Shown: positions 25,846-34,728, numbered from the stretch's first letter. The stretch: DNA of 64,000 nucleotides from Neorhizobium sp. JUb45 (GCF_004343585.1 NZ_SLYW01000001.1:744001-808000), one strand, 5' to 3'. Numbers and translations: made by a program. Notes: a model not told the origin generated them from the letters alone.

Positions 25846-26934
25846 TCAGCGGCGGCGGTGCCGGGTGAGGCCGGCGATCACATCATCGGCGGTGATCGTG
25901 CCGACCACCGCGCCATTGTCAATGATGCCTATCAAACCCGGCTGGCGGGACATGGCGTCAAGGATGTCCACCAGGGGGGTCGTTGCCGGTGCAGTGGCGG
26001 TGACGGGCACGGAAGCGTCGGCAACGCCCGGGCGCATGACATCGGCTGCCGTCAGCATCGAGATCGGGTTCATGTTCTGCACGAAATCCGCGACATACTG
26101 GTCAGCCGGTGCCTGAACGATCTGCTGCGGCGTGCCGCACTGGATGATGCGGCCACCTTCCATGATGGCGATGCGGTTGCCGATACGGAACGCTTCGTCG
26201 AGATCGTGGCTGACGAACAGGATGGTCTTTTTCAGTCGCCGCTGGAATTCCAGCAACTCATCCTGCAGTTTCGTCCGGATCAGCGGGTCGAGGGCCGAAA
26301 ACGGTTCGTCCATCAGCAGGATGGGCGCGCCGGTGGCAAAGGCGCGGGCAAGGCCGACACGCTGCTGCATGCCGCCCGAGAGTTCCCCCACCTTGCGGTC
26401 GGCCCATTTCGACAAGCTGACCAGTTCCAGCTGCTCGGCGACCCGTTTCTTGCGCTCGGCTTCCGGCACGTCGGCAAGTTCGAGGCCGAAGCCGACATTT
26501 TCCGCGACCGTGCGCCAGGGCAGCAGGCCGAATTGCTGGAAAACCATCGAAACCGAATGCATACGCAGATCGCGCAGCGTTTTTGCATCGGCCTTGTAAG
26601 GATCGACAGGGCCGTTCGGCGTGGCGACGCTGACGCTGCCGCGCACCACCGGGGCAAGCCCGTTGACGGCACGCAGGAGTGTCGATTTGCCGGAGCCGGA
26701 GAGCCCCATCAGCACAAGGATCTCGCCTTCGTGGATAGACAGCGACGCGTTGGCGACACCGAGCACGATACCCGTCTCGGCGGCGATTTCGTCGCGTGTC
26801 CTGCCCTGATCGACCAGCGGCAGGGCACGCTCGGGGCGATCGCCAAAAATTATATCGACGTTGTCGAACCTGACGCAGTCGTTTGGCTTTGTTTCGACCG
26901 GTGTCTGGACGGCGGCCATGGTGTTGGCGGTCAT
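25846..26934 (-). CDS. choV: Choline ABC transporter ATP-binding protein ChoV
   Basis: A 362-residue ABC ATPase for the choline importer. Walker A is GLSGSGKST, Q-loop FQQFGLLPW, signature LSGGMQQR, Walker B ILLMDEPFSALDP, switch FVSHDLDEA. The N-terminal extension (about 60 residues, ALPLVDQGRTRDEIAAETG) and the C-terminal CBS-like regulatory tail are typical of ChoV/ProV. It overlaps choW by four bases (ATGA). It energises import of choline, used for phosphatidylcholine and, through betaine, osmoprotection or carbon. Confidence 0.92.
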   Translation of the reverse strand: MTANTMAAVQTPVETKPNDCVRFDNVDIIFGDRPERALPLVDQGRTRDEIAAETGIVLGVANASLSIHEGEILVLMGLSGSGKSTLLRAVNGLAPVVRGSVSVATPNGPVDPYKADAKTLRDLRMHSVSMVFQQFGLLPWRTVAENVGFGLELADVPEAERKKRVAEQLELVSLSKWADRKVGELSGGMQQRVGLARAFATGAPILLMDEPFSALDPLIRTKLQDELLEFQRRLKKTILFVSHDLDEAFRIGNRIAIMEGGRIIQCGTPQQIVQAPADQYVADFVQNMNPISMLTAADVMRPGVADASVPVTATAPATTPLVDILDAMSRQPGLIGIIDNGAVVGTITADDVIAGLTRHRRR

Positions 26935-27773
26935 GATGCGCCTCCCTGCGATGTACGGAACATGCGGTCGAGAATGATCGCCAGAATGACGATGCAGAGG
27001 CCGGAATCAAAGCCGCGGGCGACGTTGACGGTGTTGAGTGCGCGCAGCACCGGAACACCAAGACCGTTGGCGCCGACGAGGGCGGCGATCACCACCATCG
27101 AAAGGGACAGCATGATCGTCTGGGTCATGCCGGCCATGATCTGCGGTGCGGCGAACGGCAGTTCGACCTTGCGCAGCACCTGCGACGGTGTGGCGCCGAA
27201 GGCAACGGCTGCTTCCGTGAGGGCGCCGGGCGTCGAGATGATGCCAAGCCGGGTGAGGCGGATCGGCGCGGGGATGGCGAAGATCACGGTGGCGATGAGG
27301 CCGGGCACCATGCCGAGGCCGAATAGGATCAGCGCCGGGATGAGGTAGACGAAGCTCGGCAGCGTCTGCATCAGGTCGAGGATCGGCCGCATAGCGTTGT
27401 AGAGCCATTCGCGGCGCGCAGCGGCGATGCCGAGCGGGATGCCGATCAGCATGCTGACGAAGGTTGCCGCACTGACCAGTGCCAGCGTCTGTGTCGTCTC
27501 TTCCCAGTAACCCTGGTTGAAGATGAACAGGAAGCCGCCGAAGGTGAAAAGGGCAAGCGCTATCGAGCGCCTGAGACAGTATGAGAGAATGGCGAAGGCC
27601 GCCATGACAACGAGCGGGTGCGGCGTTTCCAGCACCCATAACAATCCGTCGATGACGGAGGACAAGACGGCCGACAGCCATCTGAAAAACCAGTAACCAT
27701 TGGTCGTCAACCAGTCGACGACCGCCTTAGCCCATGCGCCGATGGGAAAACGATGCTCTTCAAGCCAATCCAC
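26931..27773 (-). CDS. choW: Choline ABC transporter permease ChoW
   Basis: A 280-residue permease with a leading amphipathic segment and about seven hydrophobic segments. The family segment EWLYNAMRPILDLMQTLPSFVYLIP is followed by the EAA-type loop TEAAVAFGATPSQVLRKVELP. A GTG start at 27773 (VDWLEEHRFPIG) was chosen because GGCAGG lies close upstream and ChoW/ProW proteins begin similarly; a longer GTG start at 27833 is less likely. It lies 77 bases from choX, with a hairpin in the gap. Confidence 0.9.
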   Translation of the reverse strand: MDWLEEHRFPIGAWAKAVVDWLTTNGYWFFRWLSAVLSSVIDGLLWVLETPHPLVVMAAFAILSYCLRRSIALALFTFGGFLFIFNQGYWEETTQTLALVSAATFVSMLIGIPLGIAAARREWLYNAMRPILDLMQTLPSFVYLIPALILFGLGMVPGLIATVIFAIPAPIRLTRLGIISTPGALTEAAVAFGATPSQVLRKVELPFAAPQIMAGMTQTIMLSLSMVVIAALVGANGLGVPVLRALNTVNVARGFDSGLCIVILAIILDRMFRTSQGGAS

Positions 27774-27811
27774 GAGAAACCTGCCATCCGGAGGAAAAGA
27801 AAGGGCGGGTG

Positions 27812-27835
27812 CCCGCGGCGGCCTAGCCGCCACGG
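27812..27835 (-). other. Intercistronic hairpin between choX and choW
   Basis: CCCG-GGCGGC...GCCGCC-CGGG with one mismatch and a 3-base loop lies in the gap after choX. It has no T run. Such stem-loops after binding-protein genes usually protect the upstream mRNA and give a higher binding-protein level. Confidence 0.6.
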
Positions 27836-27850
27836 GTCATGGATGTCAAA

Positions 27851-28804
27851 TCAGAGGCCGAGTTCTTTCTTGACGGCTGCAAGGCCATCCTTGCCGTCGA
27901 GCGTGGTAACACCGGCCAGCCACGGCTCGATCACCGTCGGGTTTTTCTTGATCCAGGCCTTGGCGGCCTTGTCGGCATCTTCGCCGTCGTCGAGGATCTT
28001 GCCCATGATGGTGTTTTCCATGTCGAGCGAGAACTTTACGTTCTTGAGCAGCTTGCCGAGGTTCGGGCATTCAGCGACATAACCGCCGCGTGCGACGGTA
28101 TAAACCGTGGCGCCGCCGTAGTTCGGGCCAAAGACCGTCTCGTCACCGCCGGCGAGATAGGTGATCTCGTGGGCGACGTTCATCGGATGCGGAGCCCATG
28201 CGAGGAAGACGATCGGCTTGTCTTCCTTGTCGGCGCGGGTGACCTCGGTGAGCATGCCCTGCTCGGAAGACTCGACCACCTGAAAGCCCTTGAGCTCAAA
28301 GGTGTTCTTGTCGATCAGCGACACGATCATGCCGTTGCCTTCATTGCCCGGCTCGATGCCGTAGATCTTGCCGCCAAGTTCAGCCTTGTGCTTGGCAATA
28401 TCCTTGAAGTCCTTGATGCCGAGCTTGGCGCCGGCGGCATTGGTGCCGAGCGTGTATTTCGCGCCTTCGAGGTTGACGGTGATGCTCTCGATCGACTTGT
28501 CGGCGATGTAATCCTTGATGGCGCCGTTCTGGGCGGGCATCCAGTTGCCGATGAAGACGTCGATATCCTTGTTCTTCATCGAGGAGTAGGTGACCGGCAC
28601 ACCGAGCGTCTTGACGTCGGCCTTGTAGCCGAGCGCTTCCAGCACGGTGATGAAGGATGCATTGGTCGCGGCAAGGTCTGTCCAGCCGACATCCGAGATG
28701 CGGACGGTGGCACAGCTCTTGGCATCGGCGGCCTGAGCCGTCTGCGCGAGGAGGAGGGCCGAGACAGTGGTGGCCAGTACGGTCATGGATTTGATAATGC
28801 GCAT
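27851..28804 (-). CDS. choX: Choline ABC transporter substrate-binding protein ChoX
   Basis: A 317-residue periplasmic binding protein of the OpuAC/ChoX type. Signal peptide MRIIKSMTVLATTVSALLLA to QTAQA-AD. The aromatic residues of the choline-binding box are visible: WTDLAATNASF, FIGNWMPAQNGA, and FLAWAPHPMNV, along with GGYVAECPNL. GGGAGC precedes the ATG. First gene of choXWV. The divergent pseudoazurin gene shares the 200-base upstream region. Confidence 0.93.
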   Translation of the reverse strand: MRIIKSMTVLATTVSALLLAQTAQAADAKSCATVRISDVGWTDLAATNASFITVLEALGYKADVKTLGVPVTYSSMKNKDIDVFIGNWMPAQNGAIKDYIADKSIESITVNLEGAKYTLGTNAAGAKLGIKDFKDIAKHKAELGGKIYGIEPGNEGNGMIVSLIDKNTFELKGFQVVESSEQGMLTEVTRADKEDKPIVFLAWAPHPMNVAHEITYLAGGDETVFGPNYGGATVYTVARGGYVAECPNLGKLLKNVKFSLDMENTIMGKILDDGEDADKAAKAWIKKNPTVIEPWLAGVTTLDGKDGLAAVKKELGL

Positions 28805-28925
28805 GTTGGGCTCCCGTTCTTTTTTGTTCCCGGTTATTATGAATACATCCCGCCAACAGGCAAGCGCGCGCAAAAACGGCAGGTTAACAGGGGTATTTGC
28901 GACATAATGGCGCGCTGCAGCAAGA

Positions 28926-28939
28926 TTGATCTCCGTCAA
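28926..28939 (+). promoter_or_regulatory. FNR/FixK-type box upstream of the pseudoazurin gene
   Basis: TTGATCTCCGTCAA is a near-perfect TTGAT-N4-ATCAA box with one mismatch. Centred at 28932.5, a class II activator site at -41.5 predicts a transcript start near 28974, 33 bases before the gene; the bases 28962-28967 read GTAGGT, a weak -10. The site suggests control by FnrN, FixK or NnrR. Confidence 0.6.
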
Positions 28940-29006
28940 TGTGGCTGGGCGAGCATGGGGTGTAGGTGTCGCGTGACAAAAGCCATGAACGCCACAGGAG
29001 TTTCCC

Positions 29007-29459
29007 ATGCGTCTCGCACTCATCCGCCCAGCCCTTTTTGCAGCCGCTATCGGCCTTTTCGCCGTTCCGGCGCTGGCGGCGGACATCGAAATCAAGATGC
29101 TGAACAAGGGCAGCGACGGTCAGGCCATGGTGTTCGAGCCGGCTTCCGTGCGCGCCGCCGTGGGGGACACGATTCGCTTCGTTTCCGTCGATAAGGGCCA
29201 TGATGCGCAGGCGGTGAAGGAACTGATCCCGGAAGGTGTCGAACCGTTCAAGGGCAAGATCAGCACCGATCTGGTGGTCACCGTCGACAAGGAAGGCGCT
29301 TATGTCGTGAAATGCACGCCGCATTTCGGCATGGGCATGGTGGCGCTGGTCGTCGTCGGTGAAGGTGCGCCTGCCAATCTCGATGCCATAAAGGCTGCCA
29401 AGATGCCGAAAAAGACCCGTGATCGCCTCGATGCGGAAATCGCCAATCTCGGCCTCTGA
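29007..29459 (+). CDS. Pseudoazurin, blue copper electron carrier
   Basis: A 150-residue periplasmic cupredoxin with Sec signal peptide [20 protein letters not shown] to PALA-AD. The type 1 copper ligands are visible: His in DKGHDAQ, Cys-x4-type CTPHFGMGM giving Cys, His and Met. It shuttles electrons to copper nitrite reductase NirK or nitrous oxide reductase in denitrification. Neither reductase lies in this window. CAGGAG precedes the ATG. The FNR-type site upstream fits expression at low oxygen. Amicyanin is excluded by the [10 protein letters not shown] arrangement. Confidence 0.92.
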   Translation: MRLALIRPALFAAAIGLFAVPALAADIEIKMLNKGSDGQAMVFEPASVRAAVGDTIRFVSVDKGHDAQAVKELIPEGVEPFKGKISTDLVVTVDKEGAYVVKCTPHFGMGMVALVVVGEGAPANLDAIKAAKMPKKTRDRLDAEIANLGL

Positions 29460-29480
29460 TCGACGTAATACATCATAATC

Positions 29481-29512
29481 GATGCGGCGGGGCAGGGATG
29501 TACCGCCGCATC
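29481..29512 (+). terminator. Hairpin after the pseudoazurin gene
   Basis: GATGCGGCGG and CCGCCGCATC pair over 10 bp with a 12-base loop, 22 bases after the stop. It lacks a T run, so it may be a stabiliser rather than a full terminator. Confidence 0.5.
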
Positions 29513-29580
29513 CGACCAAATGCCTCTGGTATTTTACCTGTCCGTGCTTATGTCTAGCGGGCAAATAAAGGGGCTGCCGC

Positions 29581-30489
29581 ATGGCGAAACGACATCCTGC
29601 TGACAACGAACTTTCCGGTGCACTGAAGATCCTCGCCGAGATCGAAGCAACTGTTGCGGGATGGGTGCCCGAAGCGCCGCAGACGCTGGCTGAGTCTGAT
29701 GTTGCCGACGATGCCGCAGAGTTGTCCGTGATCTCCGAAACCGTGCAAGCGGGCGAACGCAATGTCGCTGTCGTTGTGTCTGGTATTGATGCTGCCGCTG
29801 GAGCAAAATCGCCGCTTGTACATTTCGCACGCCGCCTGGATCACGATATCCACACGATCATCATGCAGGCGAGCGATACGGAGGCTCTTTCCCTTCACGA
29901 AAAACTTCTGCGCCGATTGCGCTTGAGGCCGGCATCGAACGACATGCGCCGCCGTGATGGTGTTTTGGCTGCTCGTCTTGTGACGTCGCTTGAGCGTGCG
30001 GCACGTCTGATTGCAGCGCTTGAAATGCACCGTCAGGTGATGAAATCACACCTCGTGTCGATAGAAGGCGATCTTATCAAACGGATCGAGCAGACGAAGT
30101 CCATCGACGACGAGGCCATTTCCGATGCGACGGAGCGACTGGCCAGCCGGCAGGACCTTGCTGAGGCAATCATCCGTCATGAAGCGGCCTGCAACAGCCT
30201 GTACCACAAGCTCAGCATCGAGGCCGAGCGCGGTATCGTCGTCCTGCATGCTCTCACAGCTGGGCAGTCATTGCCGCTTGCGGACCTGTTTTCAGCTGAG
30301 GCGCGTGGCGCATTTTTGCCGCTGTTGACGCTCTGCGAGAAAAACATGTTGTCGATGCGCGAAGTCGAGCGGCGCAAGCATGCCGTCGACGCCGGTTTTC
30401 TGCATCGCTTCAACCCGGCGCCGGTGCGGCAAGGGGAAAGTGGCGCAGCGACACAGCATATTCCGCAAACAGAACAGTCGACAGCCTGA
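29581..30489 (+). CDS. Hypothetical protein, helical
   Basis: A 302-residue protein with no signal peptide or membrane segment. It is mainly helical, with heptad-like runs in the middle (HEKLLRRLRLRP and ARLIAALEMHRQVMKSHLV, and a DEAISDATERLASRQDLAEA stretch). I recognise no domain. The next gene, a DUF2333 protein, starts 33 bases after its stop, so the two are probably co-transcribed and may form a functional pair. The start ATG follows AAAGGGG. Confidence 0.8.
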   Translation: MAKRHPADNELSGALKILAEIEATVAGWVPEAPQTLAESDVADDAAELSVISETVQAGERNVAVVVSGIDAAAGAKSPLVHFARRLDHDIHTIIMQASDTEALSLHEKLLRRLRLRPASNDMRRRDGVLAARLVTSLERAARLIAALEMHRQVMKSHLVSIEGDLIKRIEQTKSIDDEAISDATERLASRQDLAEAIIRHEAACNSLYHKLSIEAERGIVVLHALTAGQSLPLADLFSAEARGAFLPLLTLCEKNMLSMREVERRKHAVDAGFLHRFNPAPVRQGESGAATQHIPQTEQSTA

Positions 30490-30521
30490 TATTCCGGCCG
30501 ACACAGGAGCAATAACCCCTT

Positions 30522-31673
30522 ATGTTTGAACCGATCCTCGCCTTTTTCCGGCGTTTGCTTGCCGGCCTGTCCCGTGTTCTGGGGCTGGTTTTTGCGCGTC
30601 TCGCCTGGCCGTTCATGGCGGCGCGAGGCTGGTATGGTCAGCGCAACTGGACGATCCGCGGAACGATTATCGCGGTGCTGGCGATCGTGTTCGGCTTTTA
30701 TGGCTACTTCTTCTACCAAACTCAGCTTTGGACCGATTTCGATCCGGATTTCGTGGATAGCTACCGTTTCTCGGAACGGACGGTGCCGGCCGGCCAGACG
30801 CTGACGACACCGGCGCCCGCCAGCGTCGATGCGCCGGCTGGTGCGGTGACGCCGCCACGCCAATGCCAGTCATCGGCCATCGTCGATGTCGCAGCCGATC
30901 TGACCAACCGCAACGTCAACAGTAATGCATGGATATCCTCCATGCTGCTTTATCGACTGGGCTTTTTCGGCGTCGACTGGGATCATACGCCGTTCTTCGA
31001 CAACAAGGCTTCGTTCCAGCGCGGCGTGAACCAGGCCCTGCGCCGCACGACGGTCGAGCTTGTCGACAGTCTTGCCCGCGTGCGCGGCACATCCGGCATC
31101 GACAACAACCTGCAGGATGCCCGCAACAATCTGCAGTTCGATGAATATTCTTGGTATTTTGGCCTGACGCCGTTCGGCCCCAAGACGCCGACGCCGAGCT
31201 ATTATCGCGCTGCGATTACCAGCCTGAAAAAGTTCAATGTCGATCTGGCCGCCTGCGTGACCACCTTCGACAGCCGCGCCGACAATCTCGTGCAATTCGT
31301 CGATCGCATCGCCAACGATCTCGGTAGCACGACGGCGATCCTGCGAGAGCGTTCGGAAAACCATAATGGCGGCTGGTTCGACACGCGTGCCGATGACCGG
31401 TTCTGGTTCGCCTATGGCCAGCTTTACGGTTACTATGCCGTGCTTTCGGCTGCTGGCGCCGATTTCAGTCAGGTCATTCGCGAGCGTAATCTGGGACCGC
31501 TCTGGACTGATACGCTCGGCCAGTTCAAGGCGGCGCTGAAAATTCAGCCTTCGATCATTTCCAATGGTCGCGAAGATGGATTGATCATGCCGACGCATCT
31601 GTCGACCATGGGCTTTTACATGCTGCGCGTCCGCTCGAACCTCGTGGAAGTCCGTTCGGTTCTGGATCGCTGA
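30522..31673 (+). CDS. DUF2333 inner-membrane protein
   Basis: A 383-residue protein with one membrane segment (TIIAVLAIVFGFYGYFF, about residues 47-63). The rest is a large periplasmic domain with conserved-looking MLLYRLGFFGVDWDHTPFFDN, RFWFAYGQLYGYYAVLSAAG and IISNGREDGLIMPTHLSTMG, the pattern of DUF2333. The function is unknown. The N-terminal 45 residues are basic and cytoplasmic. It follows the helical protein in the same transcript and ends at a strong terminator. Confidence 0.82.
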   Translation: MFEPILAFFRRLLAGLSRVLGLVFARLAWPFMAARGWYGQRNWTIRGTIIAVLAIVFGFYGYFFYQTQLWTDFDPDFVDSYRFSERTVPAGQTLTTPAPASVDAPAGAVTPPRQCQSSAIVDVAADLTNRNVNSNAWISSMLLYRLGFFGVDWDHTPFFDNKASFQRGVNQALRRTTVELVDSLARVRGTSGIDNNLQDARNNLQFDEYSWYFGLTPFGPKTPTPSYYRAAITSLKKFNVDLAACVTTFDSRADNLVQFVDRIANDLGSTTAILRERSENHNGGWFDTRADDRFWFAYGQLYGYYAVLSAAGADFSQVIRERNLGPLWTDTLGQFKAALKIQPSIISNGREDGLIMPTHLSTMGFYMLRVRSNLVEVRSVLDR

Positions 31674-31704
31674 TCTTCTTCGGATACGCAGTGCTGCAAT
31701 TACA

Positions 31705-31738
31705 GAAAAGCCCGGCAAGAAACTTGCCGGGCTTTTCC
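31705..31738. terminator. Bidirectional terminator between DUF2333 and porin genes
   Basis: GAAAAGCCCGGCAAG, AAA, CTTGCCGGGCTTTTC: a 15-bp perfect stem with A/T runs at both ends, placed between the convergent DUF2333 and porin genes. Confidence 0.9.
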
Positions 31739-31759
31739 GATCAGACCTGAAAGATCAGA

Positions 31760-32857
31760 TTAGAAGTTACGCTGCAGACGAACGAAGCCGTCCCAACGGT
31801 CGCCGTCGCCGGCAACGCCGTTGTCGATGTCGACGTCGGTGTAGTTGACGGTGGTCTTGAACGCCAGGTTTTCGGTGATGGCGTAGTCAGCCGTCAGGCC
31901 AACGCGCCATGCGCTGCCGCCAACGTAATCGCCCGAAACCGGTACGATCTTGTCCCAGTACTGTGCGCCGGGAGCAATCGTCAGCTTGTCGGTGACCTTG
32001 ATGGCGTATTCAGCGCCGATGGTCCACTCGGAGTAATCCCAGTAGCGGTTCGGGCCGGTGGAGTAGACGCCGAAGACGCCGAGCGAGCCGGGGCCGATTT
32101 CGGCGGTCAGCGTGGATGCGATGACGCCATCTTCGTTGTCGAATTCATAACCACCGAAGACGTCGATCGAAACGCCGCCGAACTTGGCTGCGAGAAGACC
32201 GTTGACGCCGATTTCGTCGTCATTGCCAGCGAAATCGGTCTTCCAACCGGCTTCCGAGTTGAATGCGTCAACGCCAACGTAGCCCTTGAACGCGCCGCCG
32301 TCGAAGGTGTAGCGGATGCCGTTGTTCAGGGTGTCGGTGGCCTGGTAGCCTACATAACCAGCTGCCGGACCGGCATCGTGAAGAACGGTTTCGCCCGGAA
32401 GACCCGTGTCGAAGTAGTTGTAGAACTGACCGACGCGGAGGCCGCCAAGTTCAATGTAGGTTTCTTCGAGGTAGAAGTCGCTACCGCGGCTGGGGTCGTT
32501 GGTGTTGGCGCGAAGCGTGACGCGCGAAGCCAGCGTGCCGAGATCGGTGTCGGACTTGGCTTCGAGGCGCAGCTGGGCGCGGGTGTTGGTGCGGTAACCG
32601 GCAGAGCGGCCAGCAGTCGTGGCAACGCCGTCGATGTTGAAGTCGCTGCGGCCGTCAACCTGGGTGCGGACGTAACCACCGATCTTGAGGCAGGTTTCGG
32701 TGCCCGGGATGTAGAAGTAGCCGGTGCCGAAAGCGTCGCAAACGCGAACGTATTCCATGGGCTCAGGTTCAGCAGCAACGATAGCGTCGGCAGCCTGGGC
32801 GCCAGATACTGCTGCGAGGGCAGCAGCGGAGCCGAGAAGAAGGCTCTTGATGTTCAT
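31760..32857 (-). CDS. Outer-membrane porin, RopA-like
   Basis: A 365-residue rhizobial porin (16-stranded-barrel family, PF02530 type). Signal peptide MNIKSLLLGSAAALAAVSGA-QA. The mature start PEPMEYVRVCDAFGTGYFYI plus TETCLKIGGYVRTQVDGR carries the pair of cysteines found in rhizobial and Brucella porins. The C-terminus FVRLQRNF ends in Phe, the signal for outer-membrane insertion. It lets small solutes cross the outer membrane. GGAG precedes the ATG. The gene has a 555-base upstream region with two TetR-type operators and a TetR gene beyond it. The last part of the reading frame is GC-balanced like its neighbours. Confidence 0.92.
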   Translation of the reverse strand: MNIKSLLLGSAAALAAVSGAQAADAIVAAEPEPMEYVRVCDAFGTGYFYIPGTETCLKIGGYVRTQVDGRSDFNIDGVATTAGRSAGYRTNTRAQLRLEAKSDTDLGTLASRVTLRANTNDPSRGSDFYLEETYIELGGLRVGQFYNYFDTGLPGETVLHDAGPAAGYVGYQATDTLNNGIRYTFDGGAFKGYVGVDAFNSEAGWKTDFAGNDDEIGVNGLLAAKFGGVSIDVFGGYEFDNEDGVIASTLTAEIGPGSLGVFGVYSTGPNRYWDYSEWTIGAEYAIKVTDKLTIAPGAQYWDKIVPVSGDYVGGSAWRVGLTADYAITENLAFKTTVNYTDVDIDNGVAGDGDRWDGFVRLQRNF

Positions 32858-32946
32858 CAGTTGAACTCCAGTATGGTGGGTTGGGCACAGGGTGCGCCCG
32901 ATCTGATCCGAGTCGAAATGTATTCGACACACGTTGACCAATGTAC

Positions 32947-32958
32947 GAACGATCGTTC
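32947..32958. promoter_or_regulatory. TetR-type operator, proximal copy
   Basis: A fully symmetric 12-bp core GAACGATCGTTC lies 90 bases upstream of the porin start. With its flank it reads GTACGAACGATCGTTC, the exact mirror of the distal copy at 33164. The position fits an operator in the porin promoter. Confidence 0.65.
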
Positions 32959-33163
32959 TTTTCGCAATTGGTGAATGCGGATCCGGGTGTCGCTGGCGTG
33001 TTTCCGTCAGCGTCCGTGATAAAAAAAACACAATCACGATTTGCCGATCAAGCGGCAATAATGGCTATTTCGTGGCTTAAATGTGATCTGGTGTCCCGTT
33101 TTCGAGGCCGGGATCCGATATGCGGTGCTCGTTCGCGATCCTACAAAGAGCGCTTGCTGTTTT

Positions 33164-33175
33164 GAACGATCGTTC
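33164..33175. promoter_or_regulatory. TetR-type operator, distal copy
   Basis: The same GAACGATCGTTC core followed by GTAT, an inverted version of the proximal site, 217 bases away centre to centre. A repressor bound at both sites could loop the DNA. In the surrounding interval 32858-33412 I see no further gene, RNA or repeat. Confidence 0.6.
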
Positions 33176-33412
33176 GTATTGTGTCTGTGTGTTGCGCTTT
33201 ACAGCGTAGGGCAGGGCCCTTGATCTTCGGTGTCGTTGCGACCGACGAAGGGATTGGGCTTTGTCGTGATGGTCAAGGAAAGTGTCGGCACAATACCTCC
33301 ACGTCGATCTTTGCCGTCCTTCTTCCCTGGAAGGGCGGCTTTGTCGTTGTGGTGAGTGCCTTGAAAACGATGACGCCTGCGCCTTCGTGGCGGCTGTCCG
33401 CCGCTGTCCCGT

Positions 33413-33967
33413 TCAGGCCGTATAGGTGGCGTAGACTTCCGCAATCTCTTCGAGGATCTCGGTGCGCTCGGTATCGGTCCATGTGTGGAAATTGAAGCGC
33501 TCGATGCAGCTGAAGCCGGTCAGTGCGAAATATGCCATACGCGCCGCCTTTGGCTTGGGGCCATGCGAAACGGCGGCAAGCTCTTTGTTCATCCAGTCTC
33601 GCATGATCTTCTGCAAAAGTTCGTCTCGGCCCAAAGACACGCTGACGGCCATCGCCACCGCGCGGTCTCTTTCATTTGGCCGTTTGCGTGCAGCGATCAA
33701 CCGGCCAAACAGCTCGGCGTGAGACGACCCGGCATCATAGCAATCTTTTACGCAAGAATCTGTGGTTTGCTGGTCTCTTAGTATCTGGCGTTCAACCAGT
33801 GCTTCGAGAAGCGCACATTTCGTCTTGTGGTCGTAAACAACCTGCGACTTGCTGACGCCAGCTTCCCTGGCAACGGAGTCGATTGACAGACTTGCGGCAC
33901 CTGTACGCGAAATAACGCGCTCGGCTGCGTCGAGAATATGCTCCGGGTCGATTTTCCTAGGTCCCAC
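33413..33967 (-). CDS. TetR-family transcriptional regulator
   Basis: A 184-residue repressor-type protein. The N-terminal helix-turn-helix DPEHILDAAERVISRTGAAS, LSIDSVAREAGVSKSQVVYD is the TetR signature with the variant SQVVYDHK recognition helix. The C-terminal ligand domain (YFALTGFSCIERFNFHTWTD) is of the DUF/TetR_C type. The start is GTG at 33967. It faces the porin gene in the same direction and the two symmetric operators lie between them, so the porin is the most likely target. Its effector is unknown. Confidence 0.85.
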   Translation of the reverse strand: MGPRKIDPEHILDAAERVISRTGAASLSIDSVAREAGVSKSQVVYDHKTKCALLEALVERQILRDQQTTDSCVKDCYDAGSSHAELFGRLIAARKRPNERDRAVAMAVSVSLGRDELLQKIMRDWMNKELAAVSHGPKPKAARMAYFALTGFSCIERFNFHTWTDTERTEILEEIAEVYATYTA

Positions 33968-34193
33968 TTATGCGTCTAGCCCCTTATTTCTTTTCAACCA
34001 CCTATAGCAGTTATCACGCCGAGTTGAATACGATTGCGCAAGTGATTTGACGCTTTGCCGATGCTTTCACCCAAAAAATACAGCCAGCGGCTGTTGCAAG
34101 GCGAGCGTGGAAAACCGTCATTGACGGCTGAAAGGTAGGGAGAAGAGCTGCGCTGCCGTCATGATTGCATGCGCGAATCAGGGCCCAAGGCGA

Positions 34194-34694
34194 TCAATCT
34201 TCGCTGTCGGTCTGATGCGGGCCGGGGCTGCCAAGCGGCCAGCGCTCGTCGGCAGACATGAACGCGGTGCCGCTGCGGCGCGGGAAAAATTCATAGGTAA
34301 TGCCGACAACTTCGCCAGAGGTTCCAGGCTTGTTGCGGAACATGCCGACCGAGCGCAGGAAACGATATGTTTCACCCTCGGCACCGACACGAAAGATGCT
34401 GTGATAGGTGCGCTTGTCGACACTTGCGCGTTCGAAGGTCGACATGATGAAGCCGAGGTCGTCCGGGTGGATCTGGGCGGAAACCGCAGCGAGGTTCATC
34501 GGGCCGTCAGTATGTTCGAGGCTGAACAGGTCGCTGAAATCGGAACTGGCGAACAAATGGCCGCTATCGAGATCCAGCCGCCAGGAGCCGAACAGCTGGA
34601 ATGCCGTAACCAGTTGCAAGACTTCCGCATCCTTGATGCCGATGCCCTGGTGCTGTTCGTTGTCTCGATGTTCCTGCTCGACCCAAAACGGCAA
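34194..34694 (-). CDS. PAS-domain protein, PAS fold 3 type
   Basis: A 166-residue protein consisting of one PAS-like domain of the PAS_3 type: LVTAFQLFGSWRLDLDSGH then IHPDDLGFIMSTFERA (the classic HPDD motif) and YHSIFRVGAEGETYRFLRSVG. No kinase, GGDEF or HTH output domain follows, so it is a stand-alone sensor or binding protein. TTG start, supported by AAGGAG 8 bases upstream. It lies 34 bases after the LuxR stop in the same orientation, so the two are probably one operon and may form a sensor-regulator pair. Confidence 0.8.
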   Translation of the reverse strand: MPFWVEQEHRDNEQHQGIGIKDAEVLQLVTAFQLFGSWRLDLDSGHLFASSDFSDLFSLEHTDGPMNLAAVSAQIHPDDLGFIMSTFERASVDKRTYHSIFRVGAEGETYRFLRSVGMFRNKPGTSGEVVGITYEFFPRRSGTAFMSADERWPLGSPGPHQTDSED

Positions 34695-34728
34695 GACAGC
34701 ACTCCTTGATGCATTCCGAGGCCAAATC

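Noticed and set aside
33181..33495. A 104-residue frame starting next to the distal TetR operator
   Set aside because: It runs into the TetR gene antisense, has Cys/Arg-rich random composition and no ribosome site.
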